From: Bifidobacterium moraviense
GTDB taxonomy: Bacteria; Actinomycetota; Actinomycetes; Actinomycetales; Bifidobacteriaceae
Assembly: GCF_012932365.1 (NCBI RefSeq)
Contig: NZ_JAAIIH010000016.1
Location: 1 to 60,053, forward strand
Direction of reading: 5' to 3'
Length of the DNA stretch: 60,053 nt
Within the stretch, counting starts at the first letter, position 1, and every line of letters starts with the position of its first letter. The translations under genes were made by a program, and so were the position numbers. The notes under the pieces are model-generated. The model was not told the origin of the DNA, searched no databases, and saw only the letters and a list, made by a program, of their open reading frames with translations. Shown piece after piece: positions 8,024 to 17,909 of the stretch.

Positions 8024-11000
8024 GATCGGCAAGCCGGCGGGCGAACAGGTTCGCCTGGACGTGGCTCGGGTCGAGCTCGAGCGCCCGGCGCAGATGCTCC
8101 TCCGCCTCCTTCCGCCGTCCGATGCCGATGTCGCCCAGCGCCATCAGATACAGGCAGTGGACGCGGTTCATCCTCGTGTAGTCGTTGTCGAAGACGAGGA
8201 AATCGGGCAGCGAGACGGCGAAGTAATCGACTTCGACGCGGTCGTCGAGGTGCTGCTCGCCGTAGTCGAGCAGGCGGTGGAAGCGCGCGTTGGCGGCGGC
8301 GCGCTCGCCCAGCGCCGCGCGCGCGAGCCCCTGGAAGAGGATCATCTCGGCGGGCTGGTCGTTGTAGTACATCGCGCCCTTCACCTCGTCGGGGCCGATC
8401 GTCGCCCGGCGGAACTCGGCGCGGGCGGTCTCCTCGTCGCCGAGACACCTCGCCACGACGCCCAGCCGGTAGTGCAGGTCGTTGTCCTTCTGCCCTTCGA
8501 GCTTGCCTTCGCCGAGGTTCTCGGGGTAGGTCAGCGCCTGCGTGAGCAGCTCCCGAGCGCGCTCCGGGTCGCCGGACTCCATGGCGTCCTCGGCGAGCAG
8601 GGTGAGCGCGATGCGCCACTGCCCGGTGACCTTGCCTTCGCCGCCCTCCCACGGGTGGAAGCGGCGCCGCCTCATGATCTCGTAGGCCTTCGCGTGGTGC
8701 CCGGTCATGTTGAGCACGGTCAGGTATTCGACGGTCAGGTCGTCGCGCGAGGCCACCACGTCGGGGTGCCGCTCGAATTCGGCGAGGCGGCGCGCGTGGG
8801 TCCAGCCGATCCTGCGGTGCAGCTGGTCCGTCTCCAGGAACACGCGCGCGTCGGACGGGTCCAGCCGGTAGGCCTCCTCGATCTCGGTCCGTGCGGCGGC
8901 CGCGTCGCCGCGCTTGTTGTAGTAGGCGAGCGCGAGGTTGCGGTGCACGGTCGGGAAGCCCGGGTCGAGGTCGCACGACCGCTCCCACAGCGCGATGGCT
9001 CGGTCGGCGAGTCCCTTGTCGTAGTACAGGCAGCCGAGGTAGTACGCGGCCTTCGCGCCGTTCACGGCGTCGATCGCGGCCTCGAGCGGCGCGATGTCCT
9101 CGAGCTTGTTCGGGAAGCAGTAGTCGGACGGGGCGGCCTCGGCGGCCTCGAACGCCGCGCGCGCCTCGGCGTCGCGTCCCAGCAGCGCGAGGTAGAGGCC
9201 CTCGCAGTAGCGCACCATCGGCTTGGTCCGGTCGGCTTCGGCGAGCACCTGCAGCGCCTCGTCGTAGGCGCCGAACAGGGCGTAGTCGCGGGCGGTCTGC
9301 AGGTGGTTCTCGTGGAAGCCGCGCATGAGCGTCCGGAGCTCCGTCGGGTCGCCGCCGGCGATCACGCGCTCGTGGCCGGAGACGAAGTCGAAGCGGTCCG
9401 CGGCGAGGTTCGCCTCGCGGGCCTCGGTGGCGTCCGCGTCGCGTCCCAGCCGGCGCAGCACGTAGGCCCTCAGCGCGCGGGCCTTGACGTTCGCGGCGTT
9501 GCGTGTCAGCGCGGCGTCCGCGTATTCCAGGGCGTCGGCGAAGTCGCCTCGGCGGGCGGCGATGGCGGCCATGAGGAAGAAGGCGCGTTCCTTCTGCGCG
9601 TCGTCCCAGGTGGCCTTGAAGAGGACGTCGAACGCCTCGTCGTCTCGTCCGCCCCGGTACAGCAGCGCGAGGCCGAGGTCGTAGTGCGCCTCGGCGTCGT
9701 ACGGCTGCGCGTTGTGCAGGGTCAGGCGTTCGATGGCTTTGCGGAATCGGGTCTCGGCACCGGCGAAGTCGCCGCGGCGCAGCAGCAGGCGGCCGTACGC
9801 GTCGTTGATGCGCGCGTCGCCGGGGTCGCGCTTCAGCCCCTCGAGGTAGTACGGGTCCGGCCGGCGCGTGGCGTGGCGGTACTGCTCGAGGTGCAGGCCG
9901 GCGAGCAGCAGCTCCTCGTTGGTGCGGATGTCTTCGGGAGCCCCGATGGCCTTGGCGGGTTCGGGCAGCCTAGCGGCATGCTTCGGCTGCGGCGCATAGG
10001 CGACGAGGACCCTGCCGTCGGCGTCGGCCACGGTGACGGTGATCTCCTCGGCGGGGATGCCCCCGGTCCCGAACTCGGCCCTGACGACGTCGTCCGGCCC
10101 CAGCGCGCCGGTATGGGAGTACAGCACCGTGCCGTCCTTGGCGGTGACGGCAACGGTGGCGCGTCCGAACGCGCGCGTGGCGTACGCGGTCACGCGGCCC
10201 TGCCCGGCGGCGAGCCCCTGCGCCTCGACGCCCTCGGTCTCGCCGGCGGCGTCGAACGCGTCCTCGGGGCCGATCTCCAGGTTCACGGCCGCGTCCACGG
10301 TGGCGTTCTTGACGAGCCCCACGCCCTTGTACGGCATGAAGTACTGGGTGAAGGTCTTGCCCTCGTAGGGCTTGAGCCACGTGAAGTCGGGCTGGTTGTC
10401 GGTGAAGGCGCCGGTCATGAGCTCCACGTACGGGCCGTTGGCGTCGGTGAGGTTGCGGTCCCATGCGCGTCCGAAGTCGCCGTTGCCCCACGTCCACTGC
10501 TTCTTGCCGGGCGCGACGTGGTGGTCGGCCACGTGCAGGATGCCCGCGCCCACGCCGAAGTCGTAGCCGCCCACGAAGTCGTAGTCGGAGTGCGCGGCCA
10601 TGAAGCTGGTGGGCACCGGCACGTTCTTGTAGCGTCCGATGTCCACGCCCTCGGCGTAGTCGTGCTTGTAGTAGACGCCGGTGGCGATCGGGTAGCGGGA
10701 CACGTCGCGTTTGCCGTGGTCCATGACGGCCGTCACGTCCGGCGGCATCACGGTCTTGGTGTGCTCGTTGACCGGGACCGCGGGGTTGGCCCACCACAGG
10801 AAGGTCTGCGGCAGCGGGGTGCCGTTGTACAGTTCGGCGGTGATCTCGATGACCGCCCTGCCCGGGCGCAGCGCGATCCTGGTGACCGCCTGCGTGCCGT
10901 ACATCTGGTCGGTGTCATGGCACAGCACGGCCCGGCCGCCGTCCTCCAGCTCCTCGATCGTGCAGTCGACCGGCAGGAAGGTGGTGGGACGGTGGTGCTG

Positions 11001-11360
11001 CGGCCAGTTAAACTCGATGCCGCCGGAGATCCACGGGCCGGTGAGTCCCACGAGCGCGGGCTTGATCACGTCGTTGCGGTAGACGAAGTCGTAGCCGTTG
11101 GTCTTGTCCCTCGCGTACTGGATGCGTCCGCCGAGCTCGGGCAGCACGGTCACCTCGAGGTACTCGTTCTCGAGGATCACGGCCCGGTATGTCCTGTCGC
11201 GTCTCTCGTCGCCGATGGTCTCGACGACCGGGTACGGGTAGACACGCCCGGAGCTGCCCTGGTAGACGCGTCCGTCGATGAACTCGGGGTTCCGGTCCGC
11301 CTCGCCGATCTCGTAGGTGGGGATGGTGATCGTGGTGTCCCGGATGGTGACGTCGTTCAT
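8001..11360 (-). CDS. DUF5107 domain protein with C-terminal tetratricopeptide repeats
   Basis: An 1119-residue cytoplasmic protein without signal peptide. The N-terminal 400 residues or so match the DUF5107 type (EYLEVTVLPELGGRIQYARD, WISGGIEFNWPQHHRP), which looks like a galactose-mutarotase-like beta-sandwich. A short linker domain follows, and from about residue 480 to the end there are TPR-like helical pairs (for example AHYDLGLALLYRGG and ARAEFRRATIGPD). AAAGGAGCAGG precedes the ATG. It lies 132 nt downstream of the GH2 gene on the same strand and is probably co-transcribed with it. Proteins of this type accompany glycoside hydrolases, but I do not know a proven reaction. The C-terminal codons come from the duplicated AEC gene end. 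Confidence 0.85.
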   Translation of the reverse strand: MNDVTIRDTTITIPTYEIGEADRNPEFIDGRVYQGSSGRVYPYPVVETIGDERRDRTYRAVILENEYLEVTVLPELGGRIQYARDKTNGYDFVYRNDVIKPALVGLTGPWISGGIEFNWPQHHRPTTFLPVDCTIEELEDGGRAVLCHDTDQMYGTQAVTRIALRPGRAVIEITAELYNGTPLPQTFLWWANPAVPVNEHTKTVMPPDVTAVMDHGKRDVSRYPIATGVYYKHDYAEGVDIGRYKNVPVPTSFMAAHSDYDFVGGYDFGVGAGILHVADHHVAPGKKQWTWGNGDFGRAWDRNLTDANGPYVELMTGAFTDNQPDFTWLKPYEGKTFTQYFMPYKGVGLVKNATVDAAVNLEIGPEDAFDAAGETEGVEAQGLAAGQGRVTAYATRAFGRATVAVTAKDGTVLYSHTGALGPDDVVRAEFGTGGIPAEEITVTVADADGRVLVAYAPQPKHAARLPEPAKAIGAPEDIRTNEELLLAGLHLEQYRHATRRPDPYYLEGLKRDPGDARINDAYGRLLLRRGDFAGAETRFRKAIERLTLHNAQPYDAEAHYDLGLALLYRGGRDDEAFDVLFKATWDDAQKERAFFLMAAIAARRGDFADALEYADAALTRNAANVKARALRAYVLRRLGRDADATEAREANLAADRFDFVSGHERVIAGGDPTELRTLMRGFHENHLQTARDYALFGAYDEALQVLAEADRTKPMVRYCEGLYLALLGRDAEARAAFEAAEAAPSDYCFPNKLEDIAPLEAAIDAVNGAKAAYYLGCLYYDKGLADRAIALWERSCDLDPGFPTVHRNLALAYYNKRGDAAAARTEIEEAYRLDPSDARVFLETDQLHRRIGWTHARRLAEFERHPDVVASRDDLTVEYLTVLNMTGHHAKAYEIMRRRRFHPWEGGEGKVTGQWRIALTLLAEDAMESGDPERARELLTQALTYPENLGEGKLEGQKDNDLHYRLGVVARCLGDEETARAEFRRATIGPDEVKGAMYYNDQPAEMILFQGLARAALGERAAANARFHRLLDYGEQHLDDRVEVDYFAVSLPDFLVFDNDYTRMNRVHCLYLMALGDIGIGRRKEAEEHLRRALELDPSHVQANLFARRLADLSSAGLR

Positions 11361-11492
11361 GTCCTGCTCCTTTGCTGAACGTGACGATGGTGTGTGTCTG
11401 TCTTCAGGATATGGGCGTTCCGCGCGGTTTTCGGCGGGTTTCCTGCCGTCCGATAGCGAAAAACTGCGCTTCGGCCGCCGCGTCCGCCCCGC

Positions 11493-14267
11493 TCAGCGGA
11501 CCAGCACGGCGATCGCGTCCGGGTCCGCCTCGCGCTCCGGCACGAACGTCGGGTCCGCGAGGTGCGCGTATATCGCGGCCTGCAGCGCGCGGGCCTCGGG
11601 ATACGCCGTGAGATCCTGCAGGCCGAACGTGGAGAACAGCAGACGTCCGCCGCCGCACCGGCACTCCATGAGCTGGGTCATGGGCCTGAGGAACGCGTAG
11701 CTGTCCAGTTCGGTGACGATGGAGCCGAACGTCTCCGGATCCCCGGGCAGGATCGCGGCGCGGCGGCGGGCCATGGGCCACCACTGCCAGTCCGTGTGGA
11801 ACGCGGTGGGGAACCGCGCGAACAGGGGGTGTCCGGCGTCGATGAGCTGCCCCATCGCGCCGGACTGCGCGGGGAACGTGCCCACGGACCAGAAGTCCGT
11901 GGAGAACTGGCATCGGATCGACCGCGGCAGCGCCTCGGCGGTGGACGGCGGCGCGAGGTACACCGTGCCTCCGGCGCGCAGGGTCTCGCGCGCGGCGGCG
12001 TCGAGGCGCCGCGTCTCGTGCACGTTCGGCGGACAGGCCGGCGCATCGCCGCCCGTGCGCGGATAGACCCAGATCGGGTACGTGTTCGTCGCGTCGCCCG
12101 CCGTCACCTCGAGGTCGAGACGCAGCGGCGCGTGAGCGGCCACGCCGTCCAGCGGGATGCGCAGCTCGCCCGCGTCCGTGAGCGCGCCGGCCGGGCAGCA
12201 CACGGACGGCAGCGTACGCGCCAGCCGCACGCCGTCGCCGGCGAGCGTGGCGCGCACCGGCCCCTCGATCGCGCCCCGCCCGTAGTTGGCCACCCGCACC
12301 GGAGCCATCAGCACGTCGCCGGACTCGTACGTGTAGCGCGGCAGCAGCGCGAGCGGCAGCCGGTCGCGGAAGAACGAGCGGAAGCGTTCCGGGCGCGCGA
12401 AGTCGTAGGGCTTGGGGCGCAGATGCGCGTCGAGCATGCCCACCAGCGCGGTGCCCTGTCCCGGGAAGTCCTGCAGTCCCAGCAGCGAGAGCCCGCTCAT
12501 GGAGGGCGTGCGCATCACCGCCTCCACCTCCTCGCGGTAGCAGCGGAGCGCCAGCTCGCCGGTGGCCTCCACGCGGCGCCGCCACCGTTCGCCGTCGAGT
12601 CCCGCGGCACGCACGCGGTCGCGGATGAGCCGGTAGTTCCCCGGATCGGTCACGCCGTGGAACGCGTCGATCTGCGCGAAGTCCGGCAGCACCTCGTACT
12701 GTCCCACCTCGAAGCCGAACACCGGCCGGTCGTACGTCCCGCGCAGGTCCGTCATCGTCCCGGAGTAGTCGCCGTCGGCACCGGCGTAGCGTTCGTTGAG
12801 CGGCCCGGCCATCGGCGAGCCCGTGGCGCGCAGCCAGCCGTCGCGGTACTTGGCGGACGTGTGGAAGTCGCTCGCCGCGTCGCAGCCCCGATGCCCGTAG
12901 TGCACGTTCGAGCCGTTGGCGTAGAGGCGCGTGTCGTCGAGCCCGCGCGCCAGGGCAAGCAGCGTGTCCATGCGCGCGTGGCCCTGCTCGCCGCAGGCCA
13001 GCTCGTTGCCGAGCGTGAGCATCACGAACGAGGGATGGTCGGCGAGCGCGAGGATCACGGCCCGCAGCTCGTCGGCGTAGTAGGCGTACGCGTCGTCGCC
13101 CTCGAAGGCGGCCCCGTAGTCCCAGTGCGAGAGCTCCGGCTGCATCATCATGCCCATCTCGTCCGCCGCCTCGAACGCGGCGTCCGGCGGACACCAGGAG
13201 TGGAAGCGCATCACGTTGACGCCGTAGGACCGGTACGTGCCGAGGATGCGCGTCCACGACGCCTTGTCCATCGGGGCGTGGCCGTCCTCGGGGAAGACCG
13301 CGCAGTTGGCCTCGCCGCGCAGCAGGAACGCGCGACCGTTGAGCGCGAGCCTGCCGTGCGCGGCGTCATCGGAGGCGCGGGTGCCGAAGTCGCGGATGCC
13401 GAACCGCACGGTGCGGCGCGAGCGCAGCGCGTCGGCCTCCAGCGTCGCGGAAAGCCCGTGCAGGTTGCCTTCGTCCTCGTCCCAACGCGCGGCGTCGGCG
13501 CGCAGCGGCAGCGCGTCGAACGTGATCTCGGTGACGCCCCGCCCGAGGTCCGTCACACGCCGCGCGGAACGTTCCAGGGCCGGGGATTCGACGCGCACGA
13601 CGGCTCCGCGCACCGGTTCGGCCGCGTCCAGCGCGACGACCACGCGCAGACGGTCGCCGTGCGGGTAGGCGCGCACCGCGTCCACGAACGCGGACGGTTC
13701 GACGCGCAGCCGCACGTAGCCGAGCAGGCCGTTCCAGTTGGTCTGCGTCTCGTCGGTGGCGGCGGAGGAGCGCATGATGCCTTCGTACGGCAGACCGGGA
13801 TAGGAGTTGTCGCCCGTCAGTTCGATGCGGTCGGCGCGTCCGGGGGTGCCGCCCAGCAGCCCCGTCACCTCGAAGACGTGCGGCGTGCTCAGCGTGCCGG
13901 GCGCCGTGTGGGCGATCGGCTCGCCGTTGACGGTCAGGCTCAGGCACCGGGCGCGCTCCACCTCGAGGAAGACGCGGCTCCCGCGCGGGATCCGTCCGGT
14001 CACGTCCACGTCGCGCGAGAACCGGGCTGCTCCCTCGTACGTATGCCGGCGGGTGAGGCGCGTGGCCCATGCCGCGGCGTCTCCCAAGGCGTCCGCCGCG
14101 CCCTGCACGAGCGCGCTGCCGTCGTCGTCCGCGGTCCGCACCTTCGCCTCGCGCACCAGGTCGGGATATCCGATGCCGTTCCCGTCCAGCGTGCCCGGCA
14201 CCGCGAACGGGCGCGGCACGCCGTCGTCGATCGTCGCCTCCCACGTCCCGCACAGATCGATCAGCAT
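11493..14267 (-). CDS. Glycoside hydrolase family 2 enzyme
   Basis: A 924-residue intracellular enzyme starting MLIDLCGTWEATIDDGVPRP, a GH2 sugar-binding domain. A beta-sandwich and a TIM barrel follow. The barrel has FVMLTLGNELACG, whose Asn-Glu is the expected acid/base, and FGFEVGQYEV, whose first Glu is the likely nucleophile. A C-terminal beta domain ends the protein. AGGAGG lies just before the ATG at 14267; a longer frame to 14492 would run through the AraC promoter. It diverges from an AraC regulator and precedes the DUF5107 gene. GH2 includes beta-galactosidases, glucuronidases and mannosidases. The active-site signatures are not those of LacZ, so specificity is open. Confidence 0.88.
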   Translation of the reverse strand: MLIDLCGTWEATIDDGVPRPFAVPGTLDGNGIGYPDLVREAKVRTADDDGSALVQGAADALGDAAAWATRLTRRHTYEGAARFSRDVDVTGRIPRGSRVFLEVERARCLSLTVNGEPIAHTAPGTLSTPHVFEVTGLLGGTPGRADRIELTGDNSYPGLPYEGIMRSSAATDETQTNWNGLLGYVRLRVEPSAFVDAVRAYPHGDRLRVVVALDAAEPVRGAVVRVESPALERSARRVTDLGRGVTEITFDALPLRADAARWDEDEGNLHGLSATLEADALRSRRTVRFGIRDFGTRASDDAAHGRLALNGRAFLLRGEANCAVFPEDGHAPMDKASWTRILGTYRSYGVNVMRFHSWCPPDAAFEAADEMGMMMQPELSHWDYGAAFEGDDAYAYYADELRAVILALADHPSFVMLTLGNELACGEQGHARMDTLLALARGLDDTRLYANGSNVHYGHRGCDAASDFHTSAKYRDGWLRATGSPMAGPLNERYAGADGDYSGTMTDLRGTYDRPVFGFEVGQYEVLPDFAQIDAFHGVTDPGNYRLIRDRVRAAGLDGERWRRRVEATGELALRCYREEVEAVMRTPSMSGLSLLGLQDFPGQGTALVGMLDAHLRPKPYDFARPERFRSFFRDRLPLALLPRYTYESGDVLMAPVRVANYGRGAIEGPVRATLAGDGVRLARTLPSVCCPAGALTDAGELRIPLDGVAAHAPLRLDLEVTAGDATNTYPIWVYPRTGGDAPACPPNVHETRRLDAAARETLRAGGTVYLAPPSTAEALPRSIRCQFSTDFWSVGTFPAQSGAMGQLIDAGHPLFARFPTAFHTDWQWWPMARRRAAILPGDPETFGSIVTELDSYAFLRPMTQLMECRCGGGRLLFSTFGLQDLTAYPEARALQAAIYAHLADPTFVPEREADPDAIAVLVR

Positions 14268-14521
14268 GGCGAACCCTCCTTGGTCCTCGCTCGCGGTTCC
14301 CGCATGGTCCCGTCGTCCCGCGGACCGGCCCTCGTCGTCCCGGCGCCGCGGTCTCTCCCGCCACTCTACGGCACACGTCCGGTTCCGGCATGGCAAACCA
14401 TTGCGCGCGCATGGTGACGAATTGCGCTTTTCCACGACCGGGAACCCCCGCAACAGAGTCGCACGGGCATCGCGATATAGAATTTCTGCCATGCCGTGAC
14501 CGTTCGACCAAGGAGGGCGCG
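14268..14521. promoter_or_regulatory. Divergent promoter region between the GH2 and AraC genes
   Basis: 254 bp with ribosome binding sites at both ends (AAGGAGGG-type on each strand). A TATAGAAT near 14475 could be the -10 of the AraC gene. The AraC regulator probably binds here, but I see no clear repeated half-site. Confidence 0.5.
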
Positions 14522-15379
14522 ATGAAGCCGGCCGAGCATGGGATCGTCGACGAAGGATCGGACTTCTACATCTACACGCCCAGCAGAACGGCGCAGCGCA
14601 CGTTCCTGTACCCGCTGCGCACGGGACTGTTCCGCTACGAGGCGGGATACCGGCAGGAGCGCAGCTCGTTCGACAGCTTCCTCGTGATGGCGATCCGCTC
14701 CGGCGGCTTCGACGTCCGCGCCGACAGGGCCACCCGCCACGCCGGCGCCGGCGACTTCGTGCTGCTCGACTGCTACCGGCACCACTCCTACGCCAGCACC
14801 GAACCCAGCGAGGTGCTGTGGCTGCACTTCGACGGCCCCACCGCGCGGGCGTACTACGATCTCATCGCCGACCGGCTGGGCAACGTGTTCCCGCTGCGGG
14901 ACCCGAGCTACGCGATCACCCGGCTGATGGGCATCTTCGATGTCTTCCGCGAGTCCGGTCCCGTCAGCGAGCCGCGCATGTCCAAGCTCATCACGGACGT
15001 GCTCACGGAATTCGCCGTGGCCGCCTCCGCCGGCGGGCCGTCCGCGCAGCGCCAGTCGCACGCCGTCGAGGACGTGCTCGCCTACATCGCGGCGCATCTC
15101 GCCGACCCGCTGCCCGTCGAGGAGCTGGCCGCGCGGGCGTTCATGAGCGAATACCATTTCATCCGCGTGTTCAAGCGCGAGACCGGATACACCCCGCACG
15201 CGTACGTCGTGGACGCGCGCATGCACGCCGCGAAGTACATGCTCACCCATTCGGACGCGCCGTTGAAGCGCCTGTGCGAGGAATGCGGGTTCACCGATCC
15301 CAGCGCCTTCTGCGCGGCCTTCAAGCGCCGCAACGGCGTCTCCCCCATGGAGTTCCGGCGCCGCAGCGCTGCCCGATAG
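14522..15379 (+). CDS. AraC-family transcriptional regulator
   Basis: A 285-residue regulator. The N-terminal half looks like a cupin ligand-binding domain (GDFVLLDCYRHHSY, then EVLWLHFDGP). The C-terminal 100 residues carry two helix-turn-helix motifs: VEELAARAFMSEYHFIRVFK and RLCEECGFTDPSAFCAAFKR, ending GVSPMEFRRRS. AAGGAGGGCG upstream of the ATG is the ribosome binding site. It is divergent from GH2-DUF5107 and most likely activates that pair in response to the sugar it processes. Confidence 0.92.
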   Translation: MKPAEHGIVDEGSDFYIYTPSRTAQRTFLYPLRTGLFRYEAGYRQERSSFDSFLVMAIRSGGFDVRADRATRHAGAGDFVLLDCYRHHSYASTEPSEVLWLHFDGPTARAYYDLIADRLGNVFPLRDPSYAITRLMGIFDVFRESGPVSEPRMSKLITDVLTEFAVAASAGGPSAQRQSHAVEDVLAYIAAHLADPLPVEELAARAFMSEYHFIRVFKRETGYTPHAYVVDARMHAAKYMLTHSDAPLKRLCEECGFTDPSAFCAAFKRRNGVSPMEFRRRSAAR

Positions 15380-15421
15380 GCACGGGAGACGTGCCGGTCC
15401 GTCGATCGCGCGATCGTCCGC

Positions 15422-15469
15422 TCAGTCGTCCGCTCAGTCGTCCGATCAGTCGTCCGATCAGTCGTCCGC
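15422..15469. repeat. 12-bp tandem repeat spanning the permease stop codon, four copies
   Basis: TCAGTCGTCCGC/A starts at 15422, 15434, 15446 and 15458. The copy at 15458 is the end of the permease gene (Ala-Asp-Asp-stop on the minus strand). The three others lie just past the stop and repeat the TGA in the same frame. Confidence 0.85.
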
Positions 15470-16954
15470 GCGCCGCAGGTCGCCGCCGATCCCCGCGGCC
15501 ACGCGGTTCGCCGCGAAGGCGCCCACGGCCACGAGCGCGTAGCACAGCGCGATGCCGCCGAAGAATCCCAGCAGCGTGCGCGTCTCGCCCATCGACTGCG
15601 CGAACAGCGGCAGCATGAGCAGCATCGAGCAGCCACCCGCGAGCAGCGTCACCACGTTGAGCGGGGTCAGCACCTCCGCGAACCGCGCGCGGCTCAGCGT
15701 GGCCGCGTCCGTGCCCTCGAGCATGAGCATGCGGTATTCGTCGGCCTGATCGTAGACGGATCCCGCCTGCATCACGCCGGAGGACACGGCCGCCAGCACC
15801 GCGGCGAACGCCAGCGTGAGCAAGCCGCCGGTGCCGATGTCACGCGAGAGGATCATGCCCGGATCCGCTGCGGAAGCGCCGGCAGAGGCGCCGCCCGCCG
15901 TGCTCATGTAGCCGGCGATCGATGTGAATCCGGCGATGAACATGGCCAGTGCGATGCCGGACACGTTGCGCCACGCGCGCTTGGGATCGTCGAGAATGCG
16001 GCGCATGGCGATCATCGTCGCGGCGTCGCGCGGACGGCGCGCGCGGGCGCGGGCCCGGGCAGCCACGGCCCACGACCCCACGAGGTTCATCAGCGCGAAC
16101 GGCAGGAGCAGGAAGCCCAGCGCAAGCATGGTCGTCACGGCCTCGCCCAGATGCTCCCTGAGCTGCGGCAGGAGCCTGAACGCGATCAGCGCGGCCGCCG
16201 TCACGCCGGCGAAGGCCGCGGCGCGCCACGCGGCGGGCAGGGGCCGGGACGCGCGCGCCGCCACGCCGAGCGGGGTGATCGACACGCGTCGCAGGGTGAG
16301 CAGCGCGGAGGCGAGGGCGAGCACGGCCACGCCGGCCGCCGTACCGGCCAGAGCCGCGGGTCCCACCCACAGCTGCTCGAACGTGAACCGCAGATTCTGG
16401 AAGTCGAGGAGCATGATCGCCGGCATAAGCGCCAGATACAGCAGGATGCCGATGAGCGCGCCGAGCACGGCCTGTCCGGCGGCGTCGAGCGCGGTGAGAC
16501 GCACCACCTGCCCGCGCGTGGCGCCTGCCAGACGCAGCGCAGCCAGTCGAGCGTCGCGGCGGGATGCGGCCAGGCGCGCGGCGGAGCCGGCGAGCGCCAC
16601 GAACGGCACCACGAGCAGCAGGCAGGCGATGATGGCCAGGAACACGTAGCCGCCGGCCATGCCGGCCATGCTCCGCGCGGGCGACGCGGCGCCGTCCGCC
16701 AGCGGCGCATCCGGGAACGTCAGCGCCCAGTAGGCCGCGGCGTCCGCTCCGGGCGCGCAGCGGAGGGCATCCAGGAAGCAGGCGACGGTGTGATCGGCGG
16801 AAGCGCGCCAGACGAATCCGTGCACGCCGCCGAGCACGGTCAGGAAGATGCCGGTCGCGGCGGCGAAGGCCACCACCGCCAGCGCCGAGGTGCGGCCGGA
16901 CGCGCCGCGCGTGCCGGGACGGTGGAACAGGCGCCACAGGGCGAAGGTGCTCAT
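15458..16954 (-). CDS. ABC transporter permease, FtsX/MacB-like
   Basis: A 498-residue membrane protein starting MSTFALWRLFHRPGTRG. Hydrophobic segments occur near residues 25-45, 120-145, 200-225 and 240-270, then around 300-340, and near the C-terminus, consistent with an FtsX-domain permease of the MacB/LolC class. Its start overlaps the stop of the ATPase gene by four bases (ATGA), so the two are translationally coupled. Substrate unknown; such pairs export peptides or lipids or remove antimicrobial compounds. The open frame to 17260 is an artefact of the upstream gene. Confidence 0.85.
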   Translation of the reverse strand: MSTFALWRLFHRPGTRGASGRTSALAVVAFAAATGIFLTVLGGVHGFVWRASADHTVACFLDALRCAPGADAAAYWALTFPDAPLADGAASPARSMAGMAGGYVFLAIIACLLLVVPFVALAGSAARLAASRRDARLAALRLAGATRGQVVRLTALDAAGQAVLGALIGILLYLALMPAIMLLDFQNLRFTFEQLWVGPAALAGTAAGVAVLALASALLTLRRVSITPLGVAARASRPLPAAWRAAAFAGVTAAALIAFRLLPQLREHLGEAVTTMLALGFLLLPFALMNLVGSWAVAARARARARRPRDAATMIAMRRILDDPKRAWRNVSGIALAMFIAGFTSIAGYMSTAGGASAGASAADPGMILSRDIGTGGLLTLAFAAVLAAVSSGVMQAGSVYDQADEYRMLMLEGTDAATLSRARFAEVLTPLNVVTLLAGGCSMLLMLPLFAQSMGETRTLLGFFGGIALCYALVAVGAFAANRVAAGIGGDLRRADD

Positions 16955-17784
16955 CGTGCGCCTCCGTCCGCGTCGAGGCGTCCGTCGCGCATCGTCACCG
17001 TGCGCGAGCAGAAGCGGGCCACTGACGGGTCGTGCGTCACCACGACCACCGCGGCGCCGCTGCCGCGCGCGGCGTCCATGAGAATGCCCATGACCTCGCG
17101 CCCGGTGGCCTGGTCGAGCGCGCCGGTCGGCTCGTCGGCGAACACTACCGCCGGCCGCGTGCACAGCGCTCGGGCGATGGCGATGCGCTGCATCTGTCCG
17201 CCGCTCATCTCCCCCGGTCGCTGTGCGGCGAGCGCGCGCAGTCCGAGCCGTTCCAGCCACAGCACGGCCTGGTCGGTGGCGGCGCGGTAGTCCATGCCGC
17301 CGAGCATCAGCGGCAGCGCGATGTTCTCCACGGCCGGCAGCTCCGGCAGCAGCTGACCGGACTGGAACACGAATCCGAAGGCGGTGCGACGCAGACGGGT
17401 GCGTTCGGCGTCCGGCAGCGCGGCGATGTCCGTGCCGCGGAACGTCACGGTGCCGCCGGTGGGCGTGATGATGCCGGCGAGCGCGTGCAGCAGCGTGGAC
17501 TTGCCGGAGCCGGATGGTCCCATCACCGCGACGCTCTCGCCCTGTGCGAGCGCGAAGTCCACGTGGTTCAGGGCCAGCGCGTGCGGCACGTACGGCGCGG
17601 AACCCCGGTCGGTGCCGCGCGGCATGACGCCGACCGGCGTGTGCGCCGAGCCGGATCGGGCGGCGTCGGCCATGTAGTCCATGGTCAGGTCGCGCCCTTC
17701 GAGGATCGGGGACGGACGAACGGAGGCGCGGGACGGAGCGGTATGGGGCGTGGAGGCGGAGCTTGTGATCGGAATGTCGTTCAT
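16951..17784 (-). CDS. ABC transporter ATP-binding protein, MacB/LolD type
   Basis: A 277-residue ATPase. Walker A is GPSGSGKSTLLHALAG, the Q-loop is FVFQSGQLLPELP, the signature is MSGGQMQRIAIARAL and Walker B with D-loop is VVFADEPTGALDQ, followed by the His switch VVVVTHDPSVARF. The N-terminus has an extra Ser/Thr/Pro-rich stretch and an unusual insertion (about residues 40-65) after the first strand. The ATG at 17784 has GGAG only two bases upstream, a poor site, so the exact start is uncertain. It is the first gene of a two-gene exporter operon. Confidence 0.9.
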   Translation of the reverse strand: MNDIPITSSASTPHTAPSRASVRPSPILEGRDLTMDYMADAARSGSAHTPVGVMPRGTDRGSAPYVPHALALNHVDFALAQGESVAVMGPSGSGKSTLLHALAGIITPTGGTVTFRGTDIAALPDAERTRLRRTAFGFVFQSGQLLPELPAVENIALPLMLGGMDYRAATDQAVLWLERLGLRALAAQRPGEMSGGQMQRIAIARALCTRPAVVFADEPTGALDQATGREVMGILMDAARGSGAAVVVVTHDPSVARFCSRTVTMRDGRLDADGGAR

Positions 17785-17909
17785 GTCTCCGAGGCTACGG
17801 ACCGCCGGCGCGTCGCCCCATCGGGCGGCGGGATGACTTGCGGCGGGCTGCGGCGCGGACCTCATCCGCAGGGATTAGGCGCAGATCGGGCGCGGGGCCG
17901 GACCCGAGA

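Noticed and set aside
8061..11378. 1105-residue plus-strand open frame opposite the DUF5107 gene
   Set aside because: Antisense shadow; low-complexity Val/Arg/Gly composition and no ribosome binding site.
15458..17784. FtsEX cell-division pair
   Set aside because: The permease is larger with more membrane segments and the ATPase has a LolD/MacB-like pattern. The surroundings are accessory genes.
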